A DNA stretch of 64,000 nucleotides from VXYL01 sp965116935 (GTDB taxonomy: Bacteria > Pseudomonadota > Gammaproteobacteria > Pseudomonadales > Azotimanducaceae), in NCBI GenBank assembly GCA_965116935.1, contig OZ220737.1:1550001-1614000 (forward strand). Direction: 5' to 3'. Below the pieces are notes generated by a model. That model ran no database searches, was not told where the DNA came from, and saw nothing but the letters and a program-made list of their open reading frames with translations. Every line of letters begins with the position of its first letter. The first letter of the stretch is position 1. Position numbers and translations under genes: made by a program. This document shows, in pieces, positions 24,905-33,049 of this stretch.

Positions 24905-26530
24905 CTACGGTCTGCGCTGTATCGCGTGGTAGCGGTTTGGCACCAGGGGTCCAACGCGCTGCTCGAAGCCGTCCGGCCAGTGGATGTGGACCGAGCGGGG
25001 CGAGTCGTCCTTGCCGAGACCAAAGACGATGCGCGGGTCGCGGGCGGAGGCGTAGCTGCCGTCGGTGGCGATGCGGCGGGCGGTGCAGGGCTCGCCATCG
25101 AGGGAGATGGTCGCGCCGATTGCTAGGGAGCCTTGGCCGGATAGGGCAATGCCCAGCCAATGCCCGCCCTCGGTGTCGTTGCGATAGAGCCGTGCCGGCC
25201 CACGGTTGTTCGTGACCACGATGTCGAGATCGCCGTCGTTGTCGAGGTCGCCGAATGCCGCGCCCCGGCTCACCTCCTCCGGCGCAAATGCCTCGCCGCC
25301 CGACACTTCCACATAGCGCCCGGCGTCGAGCCGCCAGATTTGGTTGCGCTGGCGCAGCGGCAGGCCCAAGGGCCCGGGTGGCTGACCTGCGATGGCCGTC
25401 ACCGCGCCGTTGGCGCTGAAGATGTCGAGATCGCCGTCGTTGTCGGCATCGAACCAGCCGGTGCCGAAGCCGGTGAAGGGAATGCTGTCGGCGGCAACTC
25501 CCGTCACTGCCGAGCGATCCAGGAACCAGCCCTTGCCGTCGTTGACGTAGAGCGTGTTGGTTTGCACCGCGAGGTGTGTCATGAAGAGATCCACGTCGCA
25601 GTCGGCATCGAAGTCGGCGGCGGCGACGCCCATGCTCGCCTCCGCTTCGCCGTCGGCGTTCACGGCGACTCCCGCGAAGAGGGCATCGTCCTCGAACCTG
25701 CCCTCGCCTTGGTTCAGCCACATGCGGTTTTCCATCTGATCGTTGGCGACATAGAAATCCACGTTGCCATCGCCGTCGAAGTCGTCCGCAACGATGCCCA
25801 AGGCGCCGCCATAGGCGCCCTCGACGCCAGCGGAGGCGGTCGCGTCCTCGAATCGACCGCCGCCAAGGTTGCGATACAGCCGGTCGGACACCGGCCGATA
25901 GGCAGTCGGCGCACAGTAACCGGGTGTGGAGGCGGTGCTGTAGCAGGTGCGATGGTTGTCGAGTCGAAAGTCCACATAGTTGGCGACGTATAGATCCAAG
26001 AGCCCATCGCCGTCGTAGTCGGCAAGGCTCGCGCTCACCGACCAGCGCTCGCCCGCGATGCCGGAGCGCGCAGTGATGTCTCGAAAGCGACCGTCGCCGA
26101 GATTCTCGAACAGTTGATTGGCGCCGAAGTTGGCGAGAAAGACATCGGCATCGCCGTCGTTGTCGATGTCGCCGGTGGCGATGCCCATGCCATACCGGTT
26201 CGCGCAAATGCCGGAACGCTCCGTCACGTCTTCAAAGCGAAGCCCACCGGCATCGCTGACATTCCGAAACAGCCGGTCACAAGGCCGCACCCCCTCACCC
26301 TCGAGCGGCCCCCCCTGAACCAGCCAAACATCCATGCGCCCATCGCCGTCGAAGTCGAGGATGCCGGCGCCGGCCCCCATCATCTCCGCCATCCACAGCT
26401 CTCCGGTCATGCCGTTGACGTGGGTGAACGTGAGCCCGCTGGCGTCGGCTGCGTCGATGAAGCGCAGTTCGTTCGCAAACGCCGTGGTCGCAAGCACCGT
26501 GGTGCCGACGACGAACCACCGATGGAGGAC
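24905..26530 (-). CDS. Exported CRTAC1/FG-GAP repeat protein with ASPIC/UnbV domain
   Basis: 541 residues from a GTG at 26530, chosen because it starts a clean signal peptide (LHRWFVVGTTVLATTAFANE); the frame is open to 26635. Repeated VCBS/FG-GAP calcium-loop motifs such as DFDGDGRMDVW, DIDNDGDADVF, DYDGDGLLDLY, DFDGDGNVDFY, DADNDGDLDIF and DLDNDGDLDIV indicate a beta-propeller. The C-terminal ASPIC/UnbV region has GATISLDG, GSYASARDPRIVFGLG and HIHWPDG. Probably a secreted or surface protein; its ligand is unknown. It follows the thiolase/DUF35 pair on the same strand. Confidence 0.85.
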   Translation of the reverse strand, partial: VLHRWFVVGTTVLATTAFANELRFIDAADASGLTFTHVNGMTGELWMAEMMGAGAGILDFDGDGRMDVWLVQGGPLEGEGVRPCDRLFRNVSDAGGLRFEDVTERSGICANRYGMGIATGDIDNDGDADVFLANFGANQLFENLGDGRFRDITARSGIAGERWSVSASLADYDGDGLLDLYVANYVDFRLDNHRTCYSTASTPGYCAPTAYRPVSDRLYRNLGGGRFEDATASAGVEGAYGGALGIVADDFDGDGNVDFYVANDQMENRMWLNQGEGRFEDDALFAGVAVNADGEAEASMGVAAADFDADCDVDLFMTHLAVQTNTLYVNDGKGWFLDRSAVTGVAADSIPFTGFGTGWFDADNDGDLDIFSANGAVTAIAGQPPGPLGLPLRQRNQIWRLDAGRYVEVSGGEAFAPEEVSRGAAFGDLDNDGDLDIVVTNNRGPARLYRNDTEGGHWLGIALSGQGSLAIGATISLDGEPCTARRIATDGSYASARDPRIVFGLGKDDSPRSVHIHWPDGFEQRVGPLVPNRYHAIQRRP

Positions 26531-26559
26531 CGAGCTTCGACTGCGGACGAGTGCCCTTC

Positions 26560-26590
26560 GGGGGAGGGCACGATGCCCTCTCCGCAAGGA
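26560..26590 (+). repeat. Small GAGGGCA-TGCCCTC palindrome
   Basis: GGGGGAGGGCACGATGCCCTCTCC, a member of the GGAAGGCA-type family, between the DUF35 gene end and the CRTAC1-like start. Confidence 0.6.
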
Positions 26591-26619
26591 GGCGGCTTCA
26601 AAGGTCCATGGCTGCCGCG

Positions 26620-27069
26620 TCAGGCGACCTTCCACTGCACCAGCGTGAATGCCGGGTCCTCGTCCTGGTGGTGCTCGAAAACCGCGTGCACCTCATCGCC
26701 AATCACCACATCCTGATGCGGGTCGCCCAGAAGATTGCCGACGATGCGCGCCTGGTCGTGCTCCGGGAACTCCACCAGCACAACGATGTAAGGGCCCTGG
26801 TCCTTGAGCGCCGGATGCACCGGGTGCCACACCCGCTCGAAGCTGTAGATGCGCCCCACTGGCGGCACTTCCTCGAAGACCAAGTCATCGCTGTGGCAGT
26901 TGTGGCAGATCCACTCTGGCCCCCACTGCCAGCGCCCGCAAGCCCTGCATCTCTGCAGCTTGAGCTTGCCCTCGGCAACGCCCTCCCAGAACGGCGCATC
27001 CAAGCCGTCCGCCGCGGGAACCGGCTTCGGCAGCCCAGAATGGAGATAGCCTGTGTTGCCGCCGCTCAC
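26620..27069 (-). CDS. DUF35 / OB-fold acyl-CoA-associated protein with zinc ribbon
   Basis: 149-residue protein that in this family partners a thiolase-like protein. Zinc ribbon CRACGRWQWGPEWICHNC (CxxC-x10-CxxC) at about residues 42-59, then the OB-fold with VPPVGRIYSFERVWHP and VGNLLGDPHQDVVIGD. The GTG start overlaps the thiolase stop by 4 bp, so both are translationally coupled and likely form a complex. Confidence 0.9.
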   Translation of the reverse strand: MSGGNTGYLHSGLPKPVPAADGLDAPFWEGVAEGKLKLQRCRACGRWQWGPEWICHNCHSDDLVFEEVPPVGRIYSFERVWHPVHPALKDQGPYIVVLVEFPEHDQARIVGNLLGDPHQDVVIGDEVHAVFEHHQDEDPAFTLVQWKVA

Positions 27070-28244
27070 AACGTCGCCTCCGTGCCGAAGATGCAGGAGC
27101 TCACGGGTGTCACCATGGGGCCAGAGACCACCATCGAGATATCCACGTCCTCCACCTGATTGCTGGATTGGCCGCGAATCTGCCGCACCGCCTCGATGTT
27201 GAGTCCCAAGCCGTGCATGTAGCACTCCGCCAGATTGCCGCCGCTGGTGTTGGTTGGCAGCCTGCCGTCCGGCGCGACGAGATTCTCTTTCACCAGAAAC
27301 TCATTGCACTCGTCCGGCTCGCAGAAGCCGTGCTCGACGATGCTCATCAGCACGCCGCCGGTGAAGTTCTCATAGCACTGCAGCACGTCCACGTCGCCTG
27401 GCCCCACCTGGGCCATGTCGTAGAGCCGGGGAGCGCAGGTCTTGAAGGTGGAAGTGGCGTAGTCGGGTGCGTTGTGAACGCTGGCGCCGGCGCGATAGTG
27501 CGAACCGGACACCGCTCCCAAGAGGTACGTCGGCTTGTGCGGGTAGTCCTTGGCGCGTTCGGCCGGCACCACGATCATCGCTGCTGCACCGTCGTTCTCG
27601 AGGCAGCAGTCGAACAAGTGGAACGGCTCGACGATCCAGCGCGAGTCGTCGTACTTCTCTTCGGTGAGTGGCCGTCCGTACATCACTGCCCGCGGGTTGT
27701 TCTGGGCATGGTGATACGACGCCAGCGACAGCGCCCGGAGCGCGCTCTGCTCCACCCCATGCTCGTACATGAAGCGCTTCACCTTCATGGCGAAGCTCTG
27801 CGCCGGCGACATGAGGCCATACGGAACCGTGTGTGCGCCGTCGCCGGAAATGACATTCCGCACGGGCCCTTGGCCGAACCGCCCGAACTGCCCCTGCGCC
27901 AGCGCCCGGAACACGACCACGCACTCGGCCATTCCCGTGGCCACCGCCGCCGCGGCGTTGGCAAGGGCACCGGAGCCCCCGCCGCCTCCGCCGCCCCACT
28001 GCATGTTGGCGAAGCGCAGATCGTGAATGCCAAGTGCCGCCGCCAGCCGAGAAGGGTCGCTGCGATCATTCGAGAAGGACGCGAACCCATCCACCTGCTT
28101 TGGCGAGATGCCGGCATCCTCGCAGGCCGCCAGCACCGCCATCAGCGCCAGCTTAAACTCCGCATCCGGCGCCTGCCCGCGCTTGTAGTAGGCCGTCTCG
28201 CCCACACCGGCAATGGCAACGGTGCCCCGCAAGCTGCGTTCCAT
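27066..28244 (-). CDS. Thiolase-fold (SCP-x/lipid-transfer type) protein
   Basis: 392-residue thiolase superfamily protein of the lipid-transfer/acetyl-CoA acetyltransferase-like branch, starting MERSLRGTVAIAGVGETAYY. It has the glycine-rich MQWGGGGGGGSGAL segment and C-terminal NTSGGNLAECYMHG, where the usual thiolase reads NxxGGxxxxGHP. The usual second catalytic Cys context near the C-terminus (SSCIFG) is present but atypical. With the DUF35 partner it may catalyse a retro-aldol or thiolytic step on an acyl-CoA; the substrate is unknown. Confidence 0.88.
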   Translation of the reverse strand: MERSLRGTVAIAGVGETAYYKRGQAPDAEFKLALMAVLAACEDAGISPKQVDGFASFSNDRSDPSRLAAALGIHDLRFANMQWGGGGGGGSGALANAAAAVATGMAECVVVFRALAQGQFGRFGQGPVRNVISGDGAHTVPYGLMSPAQSFAMKVKRFMYEHGVEQSALRALSLASYHHAQNNPRAVMYGRPLTEEKYDDSRWIVEPFHLFDCCLENDGAAAMIVVPAERAKDYPHKPTYLLGAVSGSHYRAGASVHNAPDYATSTFKTCAPRLYDMAQVGPGDVDVLQCYENFTGGVLMSIVEHGFCEPDECNEFLVKENLVAPDGRLPTNTSGGNLAECYMHGLGLNIEAVRQIRGQSSNQVEDVDISMVVSGPMVTPVSSCIFGTEATL

Positions 28245-28329
28245 GATCTCCCCTCCATCTCCCTAGCGTTCGCGCAATGCAAGAAGCATAGCAACAAGGT
28301 GCCCGGAACGAAGGGATCTGCACCAAGGC

Positions 28330-28375
28330 CAGTTCGTTCGCGCAAGCGAACTGCCAACGCACCCCTCAGGGCGCC
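28330..28375 (+). repeat. CAGTTCGC-type palindrome
   Basis: AGTTCG...CGAACT dyad followed by a CTCAGGGCGCC half-palindrome, in the gap between the thiolase start and the TacA-like gene. The remainder of 28245-28562 contains only the operator listed next. Confidence 0.65.
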
Positions 28376-28468
28376 AGCCAACGGCACCTGCAGCCCGGGG
28401 CAGCGCATCCACCGACCCTGAACGGTGTCTGAGTCCGAAGCGCATACGGCGGCAACGCGACCAAGCAT

Positions 28469-28491
28469 TTGTACGCCAAACTGGCGTACAA
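28469..28491 (+). promoter_or_regulatory. Perfect 23-bp dyad upstream of tacA-tacT, probable operator
   Basis: Arms TTGTACGCCA and TGGCGTACAA separated by AAC, 71 bp before the antitoxin start. The right arm contains TACAAT, a good -10 hexamer, so a ribbon-helix-helix antitoxin bound here would block the promoter. Autoregulation is known for this toxin-antitoxin class; the exact site is inferred. Confidence 0.6.
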
Positions 28492-28562
28492 TGCAGTCTG
28501 CTTGGCGGAACGCAGAAGCGGGGAAGAAGATGCAGAAGATGCCACCAACAGAGGATGCAACG

Positions 28563-28847
28563 ATGGCGGCAACGCCCGATCTGAAGCAGGCGCGCGTGCA
28601 TCTGCGCTTGGACTTCAAGACCAAGCGCAAGCTAGAGCGTGCGGCCGCCTACGCCGAGACGACCACGACTGCTTTCGTGCTCGCGAACGCCGTTGCGGCG
28701 GCCGACCGGGTGATCGAGGCGCACGAGCAGGTGACTCTCGCGGGACCAGATTGGGACGCGTTTCACGACGCCTTGTTGGACCCTCCCGAGCCCAGCGCGG
28801 CTCTGCGGAACGCGGCGAAGCGCTACCGTGGACGCATCCGTGCATGA
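28563..28847 (+). CDS. DUF1778 (TacA-like) antitoxin
   Basis: 94-residue antitoxin with an N-terminal ribbon-helix-helix (ARVHLRLDFKTKRKLERAAA) and a C-terminal toxin-binding tail with LAGPDWDAFHDALLDPP, both typical of TacA. The ATG at 28563 has a GAGGATG ribosome-binding site; in-frame ATGs upstream (28530) are less likely. It overlaps the acetyltransferase gene by 20 bp. Confidence 0.88.
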   Translation: MAATPDLKQARVHLRLDFKTKRKLERAAAYAETTTTAFVLANAVAAADRVIEAHEQVTLAGPDWDAFHDALLDPPEPSAALRNAAKRYRGRIRA

Positions 28848-29349
28848 ACCCCCACTCGTCATCGAACCCCTTGGCCCTCACCACGACCGGGCCGCCTTTA
28901 CTTGCGGCGAGCCGACGCTCGACCGATACCTGCAACGTCGTGCGTCACAGGATGTGCGCCGAAAAATCTCCCAGGTCTTCGTCGCACTCGGCGAACCTAC
29001 CACCGAAGTCGTGGGGTACTACACCCTGAGCGCGGCGAGTTTCGCCAAAGCCGAACTTCCCGCCGCCAGAGCAAGGCTCTTGCCTCACTATCCGGTTCCC
29101 GCCGCCTTGCTCGGCCGCTTAGCTGTGGCGAGTTCGCACCAGGGCCGAGGACTCGGTGAGTCCCTCCTGCTCGACGCAATCCGGCGCGTGGTAAGGGCAA
29201 GCGCAACCATCGCCGTCCACGCGATAGTCGTGGATGCCAAGAACGACCGCGCCATCGCGTTCTACGAGCGCTACGGCTTCATGCGGTTCCCGTCCCTTCC
29301 CCGTCGGCTTTTCCTGCCGATCCAGACCTTCGGGCAGCTTGCGCTATAG
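28828..29349 (+). CDS. GNAT toxin (TacT-like)
   Basis: 173-residue GCN5-type acetyltransferase. Members of this toxin family acetylate the amino group of aminoacyl-tRNA and block translation. TCGEPTLDRYLQRRA, VVGYYTLSAAS, the acetyl-CoA pyrophosphate loop SSHQGRGLGESLL, and YERYGFMRFP with the catalytic Tyr are present. GTG start within the 3' end of the antitoxin gene. Confidence 0.9.
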   Translation: MDASVHEPPLVIEPLGPHHDRAAFTCGEPTLDRYLQRRASQDVRRKISQVFVALGEPTTEVVGYYTLSAASFAKAELPAARARLLPHYPVPAALLGRLAVASSHQGRGLGESLLLDAIRRVVRASATIAVHAIVVDAKNDRAIAFYERYGFMRFPSLPRRLFLPIQTFGQLAL

Positions 29350-29437
29350 AAGGCCATAGAAGGCCGCACCGGTGATGAATCGCGGATCGGACCGTGATTC
29401 AATGGCGCACCTCACGAAATTTGCAGGGACGCTTTCC

Positions 29438-30274
29438 ATGCCCATCAACCCCGATGCCGTTGGCGAGACCGGCGGCCCCGTCTCCCGTAGCTGGAACTCG
29501 AAGGACGCGCTGCTCTATGCAGTCGGCGTGGGTGCCGGCACCGACGAACTCCAGTTCACCACCGAGAACACCAAGGACGTGCAGCAGCGCGTGCTGCCGA
29601 CCTTTGCCGTCATCATCGGCGGCGGCGGCACGCCGATGGGCAAGGTGGGCAGCTTCAATGCGGCGATGATGGTGCATGGCGAGCAGGGCTTCGAGCTCTT
29701 TGACGAGATTCCGCCGGACGGCGAGCTCGAAAGCACCGGCAAGATCGTCGGCATCTACGACAAGGGCAACGCCGCGGTGCTGGAGTTCGAGGCGGAAGCG
29801 GTCAACAAGGCCACCGGCAAGCCGTTGCTCAAGACCCGTTCCATGCTGTTCTGCCGCGGCGAGGGCGGCTGGGGCGGCGATCGCGGCCCTTCGGATAAGG
29901 TCGAGTTCCCCGACGCCGAACCCACCCACCAGGTCACCTACGCGACCAGGGAAGACCAAGCGCTAACCTATCGGCTCTCCGGGGACCGCAATCCGCTGCA
30001 TTCCGACCCGGCCTTCGCCGCCATGGGAGGCTTCGACAAGCCTATCCTGCATGGGCTGTGTACCTACGGCTTCACCGGACGCGCCCTGCTGCACGCCTTG
30101 TGCGATGGCGACCCATCCCGCTTCCGCTCCATGAACGCCCGTTTTTCCCGCCCGGTGATCCCAGGCGACAAGCTGACCGTCTCCATGTGGGCAAACGGCG
30201 GTAAGGCCCTGTTCCGCACCACGAACCAGAACGGCGACGTGGTGATCGACCAGGGGGTGTGCGGATACTCATAA
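29438..30274 (+). CDS. MaoC-type double hot-dog enoyl-CoA hydratase
   Basis: 278-residue protein from MPINPDAVGETGG; an ATG at 29402 would add 12 residues. Two hot-dog domains: the C-terminal one carries the hydratase-2 motif YRLSGDRNPLHSDPAFA, with catalytic Asp and His, and ILHGLCTYGFTGRAL. The N-terminal one is degenerate, as in eukaryotic MFE-2 hydratase and bacterial relatives. Expected role: hydration of 2-enoyl-CoA in a beta-oxidation-type pathway, in keeping with the thiolase and acyl-CoA ligase nearby. Confidence 0.9.
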   Translation: MPINPDAVGETGGPVSRSWNSKDALLYAVGVGAGTDELQFTTENTKDVQQRVLPTFAVIIGGGGTPMGKVGSFNAAMMVHGEQGFELFDEIPPDGELESTGKIVGIYDKGNAAVLEFEAEAVNKATGKPLLKTRSMLFCRGEGGWGGDRGPSDKVEFPDAEPTHQVTYATREDQALTYRLSGDRNPLHSDPAFAAMGGFDKPILHGLCTYGFTGRALLHALCDGDPSRFRSMNARFSRPVIPGDKLTVSMWANGGKALFRTTNQNGDVVIDQGVCGYS

Positions 30275-30392
30275 AGAAAGCTCTGCTTAAGGCGCGCCCG
30301 TAGTTGCGCCCGAGTCGCCGCGTCCCCGAGAGGAGCCTCGTCGGGGCAAAACGGGGACCAGTTCAGAGCTCCCCAAGGCGTATGATCCGGCC

Positions 30393-31319
30393 ATGAGCGA
30401 ACCGGGCGACATGCGCATCATCGTCAACGGGCAGCAGGCGTTTGGCCGGGCGGTGCTTGAGGCACTGCTCGAGCGTGGCGAGAACGTCGTTGCCGTGTAC
30501 ACGGCGCCGGATGGCGACGGGCCGCCGGACCCTTTGAAGGCCGCCGCCGTGGAACGCGGACTTCCGGTGCTTCAGCCGCGCTCGTTTCGGCGGGAGTCGG
30601 TGCGGGAACGGATGCGGGAGTTCGCTCCGGACCTGTGCGTGATGGCCTACGTCACGCTGTTCGTGCCAGAAGCCACTCTCAACGTGCCGACCCGAGGCAC
30701 CATTCAGTACCACCCCTCGCTGCTGCCGATGCACAAGGGGCCGAGCGCCATCAACTGGCCCATCATCTTCGGCGAAACCGTTACCGGGCTTTCCATCTTC
30801 TGGCCCGATGACGGCCTCGACACCGGCCCCATCCTGCTGCAAAGGGAAGTGCCGATCGGGCCTGACGACACCGTGGGCAGCATCTACTTCGATCACCTGT
30901 TCCCCTTGGGGGTAACCGCGATGCTGGACGCGGTCGATCAGGTGCGGGCGGGAACCGCGCCGAAGATTACCCAGGACCCGAACGCTGGCAGCTATGAAAG
31001 CTGGTGCCGGGCGGACGATGCCAAGATCGACTGGAAGAAGCCCACCCGGGACGTCTACAACCTCATCCGCGGCGCCAATCCCCAGCCCGGTGCATGGACC
31101 ATGCTCGGCGAGGACCGCCTGCAATTGTTCGACTGCCGGCCGAGCGACGCCGAAGCCGACCCCGGGACGGTTGTCAGGGCAGGCGCAACGAGCTTCACAG
31201 TGGCGACCGCCGACGGGGGCATCGAAGTGCTGCGCGTGCGTCCTGCCGGAGCCGGCAAGATGCCAGTGGCCCAATTCCTTGCCGCAAGCGGCTTGGCCGT
31301 CGGCCAGCGACTCGCTTAG
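30393..31319 (+). CDS. Formyltransferase-fold protein resembling the hydrolase domain of 10-formyl-THF dehydrogenase
   Basis: 308 residues. The order of motifs, VFTxPDxDGxxDPL-like (VYTAPDGDGPPDPL), QYHPSLLPMHKGPSAINW with the catalytic His, SIFWPDDGLDTGPILLQ with the catalytic Asp, and INW..P..xxxNxIRG-like (IDWKKPTRDVYNLIRGANP), fits the N-terminal folate-hydrolase domain of ALDH1L better than Fmt. No aldehyde dehydrogenase domain follows. It could be a 10-formyltetrahydrofolate hydrolase or a sugar/acyl formyltransferase. The canonical fmt neighbours (def, rsmB) are absent, so it is not the main Fmt. Confidence 0.8.
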   Translation: MSEPGDMRIIVNGQQAFGRAVLEALLERGENVVAVYTAPDGDGPPDPLKAAAVERGLPVLQPRSFRRESVRERMREFAPDLCVMAYVTLFVPEATLNVPTRGTIQYHPSLLPMHKGPSAINWPIIFGETVTGLSIFWPDDGLDTGPILLQREVPIGPDDTVGSIYFDHLFPLGVTAMLDAVDQVRAGTAPKITQDPNAGSYESWCRADDAKIDWKKPTRDVYNLIRGANPQPGAWTMLGEDRLQLFDCRPSDAEADPGTVVRAGATSFTVATADGGIEVLRVRPAGAGKMPVAQFLAASGLAVGQRLA

Positions 31320-31324
31320 CACCC

Positions 31325-31372
31325 ATCTGGAGGGAGGGCGTCCCGCCCTCCATCGCCCGCAAGGCGCGTAAC
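31325..31372 (+). repeat. GGAGGGCG-CGCCCTCC palindrome with trailing GCCCGCAAGGCGC
   Basis: Two-part intergenic palindrome (GGAGGGAGGGCGTCCCGCCC, then CGCCCGCAAGGCG) directly after the formyltransferase stop. The same arrangement occurs near 42170 and 63350. Confidence 0.7.
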
Positions 31373-31412
31373 GTACACACACCAACCACGACCCATTGCC
31401 GAGGGCATCCCC

Positions 31413-32873
31413 ATGACCATCGTTGAAACCAGCTTCGGTCGCTTGCGCGGCCAATCCGCAGCCGGCGTCCACACCTTCCGCGGCATTCCGTTTGCCCGAC
31501 CCCCCGTGGGCGATTTGCGTTGGCAGGCGCCGACCCCAGCCGAACCTTGGTCTGGCGTCCGCGATGCGCTGGACTTCGGTCCCTGCGCCATTCAATCGAC
31601 GCTGCCCGGCGCGGTGGGAGAACTCATCGGCATCGCCACCCACGAAACCAGCGAGGATTGCCTCTACCTCAACGTCTGGACGCCAGCGCCCGACGACGCC
31701 AAGCGCCCCGTGATGGTGTGGATCCACGGCGGCGGCAACACCGTCGGTGCCGGTTCCCAGCCCCGCGTCAACGGCGAACACTTGGCGCGGATCGGCGATG
31801 TGGTCGTGGTCACGGTCAACTATCGGCTCGGTGCGTTGGGATTCCTCCATGCAGCCGAGCTCGGCGCGAGCGGCAACGAGGCGCTGCTGGACCAAGTGGC
31901 GGCATTGCGTTGGGTTCGTGCCGAGATTGAGGCGTTCGGCGGCGACCCAGGCAACGTCACCGTGTTCGGCCAGTCGGCTGGCGGTTTCGACATCGCCCAG
32001 TTGATGGCGATGCCAGCGGCGGAGGGCTGCTTCGACCGCGCCGTGCCCATGAGCGGCTCGCTGATTCCGCCCGTGCCCGCCGAGGATGCCGAACGCACGG
32101 CCGCAGCGTTGGCGGCGGAGTTTGGCGGCTTTGACAAGCTGCGTGAAGCCACGGCCGGGCAGATTCTAGAGTGCCAGTCGCGCATCCCCGGCGCCCGCTG
32201 GGGGCCGACTCTTGATGGCACGGTGATCGAGGAAGATGCGGCCGAAGTGCTGGCACGGGGCCAGTTCACCCGCGACATGCCGCTGATGATCGGCCACACC
32301 CGCGACGAATCGACGCTGTTCACCACTTTCGGCCGGCCGGCCGTGGAGCGCCCACGCCTGCTGGAAGCGGCGCGTGACGCCTTTGGCGACAACGCCGAAG
32401 CGGCGGTGGCCACCTACGAGCAAGACCGTGCGGAGTCGAGCTTGCGCAACGCCCCCGGCGATGTGTTGGCGGCGATCTCCACGGACCGGATGTTCCGCAT
32501 CCCCGCCGCGCGCACGGCCGAGTGCCACCTCAAGCATTCCAGCAATGTGTGGATGTACCGCTTCGACCACGAATCCCCGGCGGATCCCGCCCTGCAGTCC
32601 TGCCATTCCCTCGACATCCCGTTCGTCTGGGGCACCTACGGCATCGAAGCCATGCAACGCTTCTGCGGCAAGGGCGACGCCATCGGCGACCTCTCCCATT
32701 TGGTAATGTCCCACTACCTCGCCTTCGCCCGCACCGGCAACCCGAATACGCCCGACGCCCCGGAGTGGCCCGCCTACGAAACCACTAACCGCCCCACCAT
32801 GCTGTTCCACGGGGCCGGAAGCCAAACCGCGAACGCGCCTCTCGACGCCAGCCGGCGCTTGTGGATGGGCTGA
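31413..32873 (+). CDS. Type B carboxylesterase/lipase family protein
   Basis: 486-residue alpha/beta hydrolase. The opening FRGIPFARPPVGDLRW, SEDCLYLNVW, oxyanion-hole VWIHGGGN, nucleophile elbow FGQSAGG, and catalytic His near CHSLDIPFVWG are all present. No signal peptide, so cytosolic. It may hydrolyse an ester carbon source; the substrate is unknown. Confidence 0.93.
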   Translation: MTIVETSFGRLRGQSAAGVHTFRGIPFARPPVGDLRWQAPTPAEPWSGVRDALDFGPCAIQSTLPGAVGELIGIATHETSEDCLYLNVWTPAPDDAKRPVMVWIHGGGNTVGAGSQPRVNGEHLARIGDVVVVTVNYRLGALGFLHAAELGASGNEALLDQVAALRWVRAEIEAFGGDPGNVTVFGQSAGGFDIAQLMAMPAAEGCFDRAVPMSGSLIPPVPAEDAERTAAALAAEFGGFDKLREATAGQILECQSRIPGARWGPTLDGTVIEEDAAEVLARGQFTRDMPLMIGHTRDESTLFTTFGRPAVERPRLLEAARDAFGDNAEAAVATYEQDRAESSLRNAPGDVLAAISTDRMFRIPAARTAECHLKHSSNVWMYRFDHESPADPALQSCHSLDIPFVWGTYGIEAMQRFCGKGDAIGDLSHLVMSHYLAFARTGNPNTPDAPEWPAYETTNRPTMLFHGAGSQTANAPLDASRRLWMG

Positions 32874-32917
32874 CGCAAAAGCCTCGGCTGCTCATTGGCC
32901 AGCGGTGCAGTCGATGC

Positions 32918-33031
32918 TGCCAGAAAGGCTGCCAAATAGCCCGTCAGGCAAGGAGCCGCGATTCCGAAAAATCTCAATTTAACAGCTTGTTATCTTGCCA
33001 AATAAGGTGTCAAATAAGCTGCCAGATAGAC
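32918..33031 (+). repeat. Two arrays of 12-bp tandem repeats upstream of the Fic gene
   Basis: Array 1: TGCCAGAAAGGC and TGCCAAATAGCC are directly adjacent (32918-32941), followed by a weak third copy. Array 2: TGCCAAATAAGG, TGTCAAATAAGC and TGCCAGATAGAC are directly adjacent (32996-33031). The arrays are 54 bp apart in an unusually AT-rich stretch, and the second ends 18 bp before the Fic start codon. Likely a regulatory site; an in-frame TAA at 33035 rules out that they code for the Fic N-terminus. Confidence 0.65.
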
Positions 33032-33049
33032 GCCTAAGGCGGTCGAAGA

